This document shows positions 17,731 through 24,593 of a stretch of 64,000 nucleotides of DNA, piece by piece. The translations under genes and the position numbers were made by a program. The notes beneath the pieces are model-generated. The model was not told where the DNA came from. It searched no databases and saw only the letters and a program-made list of their open reading frames with translations. Numbering within the stretch: the first letter of the stretch is position 1; each line of letters begins with the position of its first letter. This stretch comes from Actinomyces oricola (lineage in GTDB: Bacteria > Actinomycetota > Actinomycetes > Actinomycetales > Actinomycetaceae): assembly GCF_004104015.1 (NCBI RefSeq), contig NZ_RYFV01000011.1, positions 1 to 64,000 of the forward strand. Reading direction: 5' to 3'.

Positions 17731-18151
17731 ACGATTGGAAACCCTGCGGGCGCTGCTTGCTGTTGGCGCCGGCGGGTGCCTGGGCACGTTGACGCGGGCC
17801 GCAACGGCTCACGCCTGGCCCACCACCGGCCTGCCGCTGGCGACTCTCGCAGTCAACCTGGTGGGCGCTTTCGCGCTGGGGCTGCTCCTGGGGGCCTTGG
17901 CCGGCCGCGAGGGCCGGGCGCAGCGAGTCCTGCGCCTGGGTGTGGGCACCGGGTTCATGGGCGGCCTGACCACGTACTCGACCTTCGTCCTGCAAGTCCA
18001 CGGCCTGGTGCACGATGGTGACCCGGCCCGGGCTGCGACCTACCTCCTGGGCTCACTGGCCGCGGGGCTGGCCGCCGCGGCCGTGGGGCTGTGGGTCGGC
18101 TCCGCTCTGGCGACCTCGCGTGCCGGAGGCGGTCAGGAGGCGGGGACATGA
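17723..18151 (+). CDS. crcB: Fluoride channel subunit CrcB/Fluc (first copy)
   Basis: The start is the GTG at 17723, overlapping the DUF2079 stop, and gives 142 residues. There are four membrane segments. Conserved Fluc features are GGCLGTLTR at the N-terminus, the pore-lining TLAVNLVGAFALG, and GFMGGLTTYSTF with the central-Na+/Phe-box region in helix 3. The product exports F- as a dual-topology dimer. The ATG of a second crcB copy overlaps its stop (ATGA at 18148-18151). Such adjacent copies usually form heterodimers of opposite topology. Confidence 0.92.
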   Translation: MSKRLETLRALLAVGAGGCLGTLTRAATAHAWPTTGLPLATLAVNLVGAFALGLLLGALAGREGRAQRVLRLGVGTGFMGGLTTYSTFVLQVHGLVHDGDPARAATYLLGSLAAGLAAAAVGLWVGSALATSRAGGGQEAGT

Positions 18152-18681
18152 CCTGGGTGCTGTTGGGCCTGGCCGGGGGTGCGGGAGCCATTGCCCGTTT
18201 CGTGGTTGATCAGCGCGTGAGCGAGTGGGTGTCGCGACGAGGACCACAACACCAGCCCGCTCACAACCCGCCCGCTCACAGTCCGCAGTCACCTGTTGAC
18301 GCGCCCGGGGCCCCGCCCTTGACGACCCCCGCGGCCCCCACCGCCCCGGCCACGCCCGTGGGCACCCCGGCCACGCCCGTGGGCACCCCGGCCACGCCCG
18401 TGGGCACCCCGGCCACGCCCGTGGGCACTATTGCCGTCAATGTGTCGGCCTGTTTCCTGCTGGGGCTGCTCACTGGCGCCGTCGCCGACGACACCGTGCT
18501 GTTGGTGGTGGGCACGGGCCTGCTGGGCGGCTACTCGACCTTCTCGACGGCCTGTGTCGAGGGGGCCAGGCTGCTCCTGGCCGGGCGCCCGGGTCGGGCC
18601 GCAGCCCACACCGTAGGCATGGTTGTCGGCGGCCTCCTGGCCGCCGTGGCCGGATTGATGGTCGGCGGGTCCTTGGTCTGA
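18148..18681 (+). CDS. crcB: Fluoride channel subunit CrcB/Fluc (second copy) with repeat insertion
   Basis: The start is ATG 18148, overlapping the first crcB stop; the 177 residues exceed the usual length of about 125. TM1 (WVLLGLAGGAGAIARF), the pore helix (GTIAVNVSACFLLGLL) and the helix-3 motif (GLLGGYSTFST) are intact. The excess lies in the TM1-TM2 loop (residues about 30-94), a Pro/Ala/Thr-rich stretch holding four GTPATPV repeats. Pairing with the first copy is inferred from the coupling. Whether the loop insertion is tolerated in the channel is unknown. Confidence 0.9.
   Translation: MTWVLLGLAGGAGAIARFVVDQRVSEWVSRRGPQHQPAHNPPAHSPQSPVDAPGAPPLTTPAAPTAPATPVGTPATPVGTPATPVGTPATPVGTIAVNVSACFLLGLLTGAVADDTVLLVVGTGLLGGYSTFSTACVEGARLLLAGRPGRAAAHTVGMVVGGLLAAVAGLMVGGSLV
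18346..18429 (+). repeat. 21-bp tandem repeat, four copies, in the second crcB
   Basis: The unit CCGGCCACGCCCGTGGGCAC plus one base is repeated four times head to tail with nearly no divergence. It encodes PATPVGT. The length is a multiple of three, so copy-number change would not break the frame. Confidence 0.9.
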
Positions 18682-18736
18682 GACGCCTCAGCGGCCACCG
18701 CCCCAAGCCGTCCTCGACATCTGAGAGACTGCACCC

Positions 18737-19561
18737 ATGTCAGTACAGAGCGCACAGACTTCCGCGCCCTCCCCACGGGGAACCCAGATCATTGTCGTCC
18801 TCCTGGTCATCATTGCGCTGCTGCTCGCTGTGATCGCCGGTCTCATCCTGACCCGCCCCCAGGGAGGGGCGAGCGCAGGGGCCGCCCAGCCCCCGGCCTC
18901 CTCCGTCCCGCCGGCCACCGCCTCCGCAGCAGCGCCGTCGGAGTCGCCGACACCGACGGCACCGGTGACGGCTGCGCCCAGCGAAACCGACCCTCAGCTT
19001 CTGAGCATCCTTCACGGTGAGGTCACTCGGGACCCGGCTGACCCGCGCGCCCGGGGCGAGGCGGATGCGCCGGTGGTTATGGTCCTGTACTCGGATTTCG
19101 CCTGCCCCTACTGCACCCAGTTCGCCCAGGAAGTCGAACCCGCGCTCGCCGACCTCGTCGCTGACGGCACTTTGCGCATTGAATGGCGCGATCTCGCGCA
19201 GATTTCCGCGACCTCCCCGCTGGCGGCCCAGGCCGGGATCGCGGCGGGCAATCAGGGCAGGTTCTGGGAGTTCCACGACGCCGTCTACGCCGCCGCCAAC
19301 CCCAATGAGCACCCGGAGTACACCGAGGACTCCCTGGTGGCCTTCGCCGAGCAGGCCGGGGTGGCCGATTTGGACCGTTTCCGCAGCGACATGCTCGCCC
19401 AGAGCACAGTCGAGACCGTGACGAGCGCCACCCAGCACGCCTATTCCATTGGTGTGACCGGCACCCCCTTCATCATTATTAACGATGCTTACATCGCCGG
19501 TTACGTGCCGGCCGAGTTCGTGCGGGCCACAATCCTGGACCAGGCCGCCCAGGCGGGGTGA
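18737..19561 (+). CDS. Membrane-anchored DsbA-like thioredoxin-fold oxidoreductase
   Basis: This 274-residue protein has an N-terminal membrane anchor (IIVVLLVIIALLLAVIAGLI, residues about 15-38), then a Pro/Ala/Ser linker and an exoplasmic DsbA/thioredoxin domain. The active site is FACPYCTQF (C123, C126), and the cis-Pro loop is GVTGTPFII. It would oxidise or isomerise disulfides of exported proteins. The next gene, 3 bp away, encodes a CcdA/DsbD-type electron carrier, suggesting a reducing or recycling pair. In actinobacteria such proteins fold pilins and other surface proteins. Confidence 0.88.
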   Translation: MSVQSAQTSAPSPRGTQIIVVLLVIIALLLAVIAGLILTRPQGGASAGAAQPPASSVPPATASAAAPSESPTPTAPVTAAPSETDPQLLSILHGEVTRDPADPRARGEADAPVVMVLYSDFACPYCTQFAQEVEPALADLVADGTLRIEWRDLAQISATSPLAAQAGIAAGNQGRFWEFHDAVYAAANPNEHPEYTEDSLVAFAEQAGVADLDRFRSDMLAQSTVETVTSATQHAYSIGVTGTPFIIINDAYIAGYVPAEFVRATILDQAAQAG

Positions 19562-19564
19562 GCC

Positions 19565-20377
19565 GTGGGCGCGCTTGCCCTGGCCGCCGTGGCCGGCGGG
19601 TTCCTCACCCTGCTGGCCCCCTGCTCGGTCATGCTGCTGCCGGCGTTCTTCGCCTACGCCTTCACCTCCCCGCGGGCGCTGCTGTCGCGCACACTGGTGT
19701 TCTGGCTGGGGTTGTTGACCACTCTCCTGCCCTTGGGGGTGCTTGCCGGATCCCTGGGGGCGCTGCTGCGCGCCCACATGGAAACGGTCACACTCGTGGG
19801 CGGGCTCGCCGTCGTAGCCTTGGGGCTCATGCAGGCCCTGGCCGTCCCGCTGCCGCTGCCGCACCCGGGGGGATCCCCCCGGCGTAACGCCGCCTCCCCC
19901 CTATCCGTTTACCTGTTGGGGGCGCTGGCGGGGCTGGCCGGGGTGGGGTGCGCGGGCCCGATCCTGGGCGCGGTGCTGGTCATGGCGGGCCTGGGCGGTT
20001 CCCCGCTGCAAGCGGCACTGCTCATGGCGCTCTACGCCCTGGGGATGGTGCTTCCGCTGGGGGTGTTGGCGCTGCTGTGGGACGCCCTGGACCTATCCTC
20101 CCGTTCCTGGCTGCGGCCGCGACCGGTGCGGCTGCTGGGGCGCTCAACGACCTGGACGGAACTGATCGGCGGTTCGCTGTGCGTGGCCCTGGGGGTGCTC
20201 ATGATCGTGCGCGGCCCGCAGGGGCTCAGCGCCGGACTGCTGTCCTCGGCGGCCCTGCTGGAGGCTGAGCGGCGGATTATGGCGGGCGCGGGGGCGGTCC
20301 CCTGGTGGCTGGTGCTCGCCCTGGTCGGGGTTCTTGTGGCCGCCGTCGTCGTGAGTCTGCGGGGTCGACGGCGCTGA
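19565..20377 (+). CDS. CcdA/DsbD-type thiol-disulfide transmembrane protein
   Basis: The start is the GTG at 19565, directly after the DsbA-like gene; the product has 270 residues and six to seven hydrophobic segments. The two symmetry-related motifs are LLAPCSVMLLPAFFAY (first half) and GVGCAGPILGAVLVMAG (second half), each with the conserved Cys that relays electrons across the membrane. The probable role is to pass reducing equivalents from cytosolic thioredoxin to the neighbouring thioredoxin-fold protein. No cytochrome c genes are nearby, so a general redox role fits better than cytochrome maturation. Confidence 0.85.
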   Translation: MGALALAAVAGGFLTLLAPCSVMLLPAFFAYAFTSPRALLSRTLVFWLGLLTTLLPLGVLAGSLGALLRAHMETVTLVGGLAVVALGLMQALAVPLPLPHPGGSPRRNAASPLSVYLLGALAGLAGVGCAGPILGAVLVMAGLGGSPLQAALLMALYALGMVLPLGVLALLWDALDLSSRSWLRPRPVRLLGRSTTWTELIGGSLCVALGVLMIVRGPQGLSAGLLSSAALLEAERRIMAGAGAVPWWLVLALVGVLVAAVVVSLRGRRR

Positions 20378-20512
20378 GCTGTGTGACGATCCGTGCGCCA
20401 TCCCCTAGGAATCGAGTCGCCCGGGCTGAGACAATGGCGCCATTCATTCCAGGTGCGGCCATGGGGGCCGCGCTCGCCGGGGCACCGGCATCGCATCGAA
20501 GGAGCAGCGGGG

Positions 20513-21457
20513 ATGGCACTGAGCATTGGCGTCGACGTCGGAGGCACGAAGATCGCGGCGGGCGTGGTCAACGAGGAGGGCAAGGTCCTGGAGACCGTCC
20601 GACGCGACTCCCCCGCTAAGGAGCGTCAGGCGATTATCGACACCATTGTGGCGGTCACTAAGAAGCTCAAGGAAGGGTACGACGTCGCCGCCGTGGGCAT
20701 TGGGGCGGCCGGCTTCGTCTCCTCGGACCGCAACACGATGGCCCACGGCACGAACTTGGACTGGACCGGCATGAGGATCGGGGACGTGGTCTCCAAGCAG
20801 GTGGGGCTTCCCGTGGTCGTGGAGAACGACGCCAACGCCTTCGGGTGGGCCGAGGCCCGTTTCGGTGCGGCCCGCGGCCGCCGCAACGCGCTCATTGTGG
20901 CGATTGGTACTGGCGTGGGCGGGGCATTGGTGGTTGACGGGCGCCTGGTTCGCGGTGCTGCCGGGTTCGGGGGCGAGATCGGGCACATTACCGTAGTCCC
21001 CGGCGGTCGCCCCTGCGGCTGCGGCCTGCGCGGCTGCCTGGAGCGCTACAGCGCCGGCACGGCGCTGGGCATTAACGCCTGGGAGCTGGCCAAGTTCCGG
21101 CCCGGATACGCCAAGCGCATGCTTGAACTCGCCGGCGGGGACATTAACCAGATCTCCGGCAAGACCGTGACAGCGGCCGCCCGCGAGGGCGACCCGGCGG
21201 CCCTGGAGTGCTACGAGCAGCTCACCCACTGGCTGGGCGTGGGCCTGGCCGACATGTGCGCAATCCTCGACCCGGAGATCATTGTGATCGCCGGCGGCCT
21301 GGCCGAGGCCGGGAACATCCTCCTGGAGCCCACGAAGAAGTCCTTCTACGCCAACCTCACCGCCGGCAAGGCACGGCCCCTCATCCCGATCGTCCTGGCC
21401 GAAGGAGGCCAGGAGGCCGGACTGGTGGGCGCCGCCGACCTGGCGCGCCAGGTCTGA
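20513..21457 (+). CDS. glk: ROK-family glucokinase
   Basis: The start is ATG 20513 (MALSIGVDVGGTKIAAGVVN); the frame is open further upstream but conserved sequence begins here and GGAGCAGCGGGG precedes it. The product has 314 residues. The N-terminal phosphate loop is DVGGTKIAAG, the sugar/catalytic region is VENDANAFGWAEARFGAARG, and the zinc-binding ROK signature is CGCGLRGCLERY. It phosphorylates glucose to glucose-6-phosphate using ATP. It is monocistronic and followed by a strong hairpin. A palindrome AATGGCGCCATT lies at 20433-20444 upstream. Confidence 0.92.
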   Translation: MALSIGVDVGGTKIAAGVVNEEGKVLETVRRDSPAKERQAIIDTIVAVTKKLKEGYDVAAVGIGAAGFVSSDRNTMAHGTNLDWTGMRIGDVVSKQVGLPVVVENDANAFGWAEARFGAARGRRNALIVAIGTGVGGALVVDGRLVRGAAGFGGEIGHITVVPGGRPCGCGLRGCLERYSAGTALGINAWELAKFRPGYAKRMLELAGGDINQISGKTVTAAAREGDPAALECYEQLTHWLGVGLADMCAILDPEIIVIAGGLAEAGNILLEPTKKSFYANLTAGKARPLIPIVLAEGGQEAGLVGAADLARQV

Positions 21458-21469
21458 CCCGTCAGGTCT

Positions 21470-21508
21470 GAGTGAGCGGCCGCTCCCTCCGGGGGCGGCC
21501 GCTCACTC
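21470..21508 (+). terminator. Terminator hairpin after glk
   Basis: A perfect 14-bp stem (21470-21483 with 21495-21508) and an 11-base loop lie 13 bp after the glk stop. No T-tract follows. Confidence 0.8.
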
Positions 21509-21732
21509 CGCCGGATCCTTAAGAGAGGTGCTGCCCGACTCCTGGGGGCTTGCGCCGTCTGGGGTCCCCCGGCGTCATCTGGGACCCCGGGGCGGGTGCA
21601 GGCTTGGGGAAAGATCGCCGCCACCTGGAGTGTGGGAACAGGGACCCTTGGGCGCGTGCGGACTTGGGGCTGGTGGGTAAGTACATGGCTGAACCGAGCA
21701 TGGGACCCCCGGGGGTGCGCCCGGGCCTGGGG

Positions 21733-21934
21733 GTTGCACATTCTTTCTTCCCTCAAGGAGCGGGGAACCGCGGAATCCTGCGGATCTGCTCGGGATCTGG
21801 GGGCCCGGGAACGGGATGAATGTGCGAACGGGTACGCCATTGCACATTCATCCTTGCCGAACCGACCCTCTGCTACGAGGGATCGTTGAAATATCAACGA
21901 TCCCTCACAGACCGGCGCAAGAAGAATGTGCAAC
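21733..21934. repeat. 202-bp nested inverted-repeat element (MITE-like or structured RNA)
   Basis: The ends are perfect 13-bp inverted repeats, GTTGCACATTCTT at 21733-21745 and AAGAATGTGCAAC at 21922-21934. Inside are a 12-bp hairpin (21814-21825 with 21842-21853, which again uses the GCACATTC motif) and a 13-bp hairpin with a 4-base loop (21877-21889 with 21894-21906, GAGGGATCGTTGA). The motif TGCACATTC thus occurs four times in alternating orientation. The second half is AT-richer than its surroundings. No target duplication is obvious. Confidence 0.65.
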
Positions 21935-22082
21935 ACCGCTAACCCTGCCGGCCACCCGCCCACCGGCGCCGCCGCCCGGCTTAATGCGGCGCGCCAGGTC
22001 TGAGAGGGCGCTCATAGCGGCGGGGCCTGGCGCCCCGGCCCCGCCGACTATGCGCCCGGGCACGGCATGTCCCCGGGCACGG

Positions 22083-22128
22083 CGAAGCCCGTGGTACCGG
22101 GTTGTCTCTCCCGGCCCACGGGCCTTCG
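22083..22128. terminator. Bulged GC-rich hairpin, terminator-like
   Basis: The stem CGAAG-CCCGTGG pairs with CCACGGG-CTTCG around one bulged base, and an inner CCGGG/CCCGG stem is topped by an 8-base loop. It lies 410 bp downstream of the stop of the minus-strand permease, so it could end that transcript or a non-coding RNA. Confidence 0.45.
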
Positions 22129-22539
22129 TCATTGAGGGGCTCCAGGCCCGGCTTCCCATACCCGGGTGGAGCACCCTCCTTCACCGAAACGCCCACGGAG
22201 GACTCCCTTCAACCCTCCTTGGACTCACGACTGACCGGTCAACGGGTTCCCCAACCCTTACGGCCCGCCGTGCTCGGTGGTAACAATACGATAACATCCC
22301 ACCCCTGGGAGAACGCTCGGGCCAACCTGAAAAACCTCCAGGAACTCCTATCGCAAGTGTCACGCCAGGGCGTCCGTCACCAGGCGTCACCAGGGAGCCC
22401 CGGTCCACGCCGGGCACCGACCAAGGCCATGGGACGGGCCGGGGCTGACCGCCCTATGACCGCCGTCTTAATCATCCTTGTCGGCCGCCTCCCGGCGACC
22501 ACTGCCGCCCTGGCCGCCCCTACGCGCCGGGCGCCCCTT

Positions 22540-23802
22540 CTACCCCTTCCCCTCTTCGGCCGCCGCGGCACCCGGCCGGTCCGCCGTCGTCGCGCGTGCA
22601 GCACCCCCCGCCTCATCCAGTGCAACAGCCGGTGTGCCGTACTGCGGGTCAGCGGGCCCGATCCCGTCCCCGTCCAGGTCGAGCGCGTCAACCTCCTGGG
22701 CATCAAGCTGTTCGGTGCGCCGCACCGGCTCGTCACCGGCGGACAGGAACAGGGATATCCAGCGGGAGCGGGGGTCGGTGTCAATGAGGACGGCCTTGGC
22801 GAACAGGGTCAACGGCACCGCCAGGATCGCGCCGAGGGCGCCAATGACCTGGGACCAGAAGAGCAGCGACAGGAACGTGGTCGTGGTGTTCAAGCCCACG
22901 GCGTCGCCGGTGAACTTGGGCTGGATGAGCGATTGGATAACGAAGTTGAGCACCGTGTAGGCCACAATCACCCACAGCGCGGTCAGCGGCCCGGAATCCA
23001 CCAGCGCCAGCAGCGCCGGAGGGATAACGCCCACGAAGAAACCGATATTGGGAATGTAGTTGGTGATGAAGGACAGCACCCCCCACGTCACCGCCATCGG
23101 CACGTTCAGGATCCCCAGGGCGACGACGTCGAGCACCGCCACAATAAGGCCGAAGACCGTGGAGACCAGCCAGTAGGAGCGCACGGAGACGGCGAATCCC
23201 TTGAGTGCCGAGGCCACGCCTGGTTTAAGGATGGTCAGGGCCTCGGCGCGCATTTCAATACGCGACATGTCGAACATGAGGAAGACGACGGTAAGCGCCA
23301 TAATAGAGAGCATGGAGCCGATATTGGTCACCTGGTCGTAGGCGGCTTGGGCGACGCCCACGATCTTGTCGGTATCCATGGAGTTGACGATCTGCTCCAG
23401 GACCGTGGTCTGGTCCCAGCCGAAACGGTCGAGCAGAGCCAGCACCTGGCTCCAGATGGCCCCGAACTTCGCGGAGTAATCGGGCAGCGTCTCAACGAGC
23501 TGGGCAATGGCCATGCCCAGGGCCGCGAACAGGCCGATAACAAAGGTGTAGATGAGCATGATTGCGCCGACGGCGGCAACCGACCGGGGCACGTGGTGCC
23601 GGTGCGCCCAACTCACCAGGGGGCGCACCGTAATGACCAGGGTCAGGGCGAAGAACGCCGGCCCGACCAGGCTGCGCGTCAGATACAAGCCCGCGCAGCC
23701 CACGACCAGCGAGGCAATAACCAGGGCCATGGTCTCACCCTGGGTTCGCCCGGAGGGGCCCCCGGATGAGGCGGTCGGTGGATGGGAGACTGTGTCACTC
23801 AT
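22540..23802 (-). CDS. AI-2E family (TqsA/PerM-type) membrane transporter
   Basis: This 420-residue protein has about eight hydrophobic segments. The family hallmark is present: SFITNYIPNIGFFVGVIPPALLALV, followed by QPKFTGDAVGLNTTTTFLSLLFWSQVIGALGAILAVPL. Members export AI-2 or act as ion antiporters, so the substrate is open. LuxS is encoded elsewhere in this window, which makes an AI-2 link possible but not shown. The C-terminal 60 residues are charged and cytosolic, and the N-terminal 25 are Ser/Gly-rich. Confidence 0.88.
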   Translation of the reverse strand: MSDTVSHPPTASSGGPSGRTQGETMALVIASLVVGCAGLYLTRSLVGPAFFALTLVITVRPLVSWAHRHHVPRSVAAVGAIMLIYTFVIGLFAALGMAIAQLVETLPDYSAKFGAIWSQVLALLDRFGWDQTTVLEQIVNSMDTDKIVGVAQAAYDQVTNIGSMLSIMALTVVFLMFDMSRIEMRAEALTILKPGVASALKGFAVSVRSYWLVSTVFGLIVAVLDVVALGILNVPMAVTWGVLSFITNYIPNIGFFVGVIPPALLALVDSGPLTALWVIVAYTVLNFVIQSLIQPKFTGDAVGLNTTTTFLSLLFWSQVIGALGAILAVPLTLFAKAVLIDTDPRSRWISLFLSAGDEPVRRTEQLDAQEVDALDLDGDGIGPADPQYGTPAVALDEAGGAARATTADRPGAAAAEEGKG

Positions 23803-24113
23803 AGGCTGATCCTGCCACGGCGCACCTCACCGAGGGTGCTCCGCCGGGCCCGGCGGAGCACCACTCCCCAGTGGGCAGTTGGCCCGCACCGCCCCGTCCG
23901 GAGCGGCGAGCGAGCAGGCATCAATTTGGCGCCCACTAGACCAGCCCCCGGCGAGCCCGGCGAGCGGCTTGGCGAACTCAGCACCCGCCCCGTCCGGGAC
24001 GGCGAGCGGCCCAACAGGCCCAGTGAGCCCGGCGAGCGACCCGGCGCCGGCGCTCACCTCGGCGCCCGCGGGCGGGGCGATCGCGCGGGGCGCAAACGCC
24101 CCGGCCCGGCGCC
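23803..24113. other. Intergenic region with repeats
   Basis: This is 311 bp between the response regulator stop and the permease start. It contains the 28-bp palindrome at 23835-23862 and two similar 22-mers of the type GCCCCGTCCGG..CGGCGAGCG, starting near 23890 and 23984. No gene is recognisable. Confidence 0.5.
23835..23862. terminator. Perfect 28-bp palindrome (2 x 14 bp, no loop)
   Basis: GGTGCTCCGCCGGG (23835-23848) is followed directly by its reverse complement (23849-23862). It lies 33 bp before the permease start and 252 bp after the response regulator stop on the minus strand. It may terminate the kinase/regulator transcript or be an operator for the permease. Confidence 0.6.
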
Positions 24114-24584
24114 CTAGCGCAATAGGTCCATGGCGCGCACCCCGTCCAGGGCGCGCAGGTGCGGCAGCGGATTGAGCCTGGCCTCCACGACGTAATCGGT
24201 GAGTTGAGTGCGCACGACCTCGCGCAGGTTCTCCCCCTGCCAGGGCTTGGCGATGTAATGGTCCAGGCCGGCGTTATTGACGGCGCGAACGGTGTCGGCC
24301 TGATCGGCCTGCCCGGTCACCAGGACCTTGCGGGCGCCAGCCGTGCGCTCATCGGAGGACATCTCCACGAGCATGTCCACCCCGGTGCGCCCGGGCAGGC
24401 GATGATCGGCCAGGATAAGAGCGACCCGGTCGCCGTCGGCGACGATCTCCTCGACCACGTCCCAGGCGTCCGGGACGTCCTCGGCCGGCTCGATCCGCAC
24501 CACTGCGGAGAAAGGGGCGAGGTCGGTGACTATGGCGTCACGCACCTCGGGTTCGTCCTCGACGACGAGGATGGCGAGCTTCAT
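24114..24584 (-). CDS. CheY-like response regulator
   Basis: This 156-residue protein is a receiver domain with a short C-terminal tail. The acidic pair is E9/D10 (VVEDEPEV), the phospho-acceptor is D60 (LILADHRLPG), the switch Thr is T90 (VLVTGQ) and the conserved Lys is K113 (IAKPWQ). No DNA-binding output domain is present. The tail after residue 125 (YVVEARLNPLPHLRALDG) is short, so it probably acts by protein contact. It lies 9 bp downstream of the histidine kinase gene and is its likely partner. Confidence 0.92.
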   Translation of the reverse strand: MKLAILVVEDEPEVRDAIVTDLAPFSAVVRIEPAEDVPDAWDVVEEIVADGDRVALILADHRLPGRTGVDMLVEMSSDERTAGARKVLVTGQADQADTVRAVNNAGLDHYIAKPWQGENLREVVRTQLTDYVVEARLNPLPHLRALDGVRAMDLLR

Positions 24585-24593
24585 GGGGGTCTC

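Larger units (their letters stand above)
21509..22539. other. Gene-free stretch of about 1 kb between convergent genes
   Basis: No frame here shows conserved protein features; the open frames are Pro/Arg-rich chance ORFs. The stretch holds the nested inverted repeat at 21733-21934 and a bulged hairpin at 22083-22128. No tRNA, tmRNA or RNase P RNA signature was recognised by eye. A structured non-coding RNA or a decayed mobile element remains possible. Confidence 0.5.

Noticed and set aside
21509-22540. tmRNA, RNase P RNA or a protein gene in the 1-kb gap
   Set aside because: No T-loop/CCA end, no conserved RNase P core motif and no convincing reading frame could be found by eye.
22102-23769. 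555-codon plus-strand frame opposite the AI-2E permease
   Set aside because: It is the reverse image of the permease plus non-coding DNA; composition is typical of a shadow frame.
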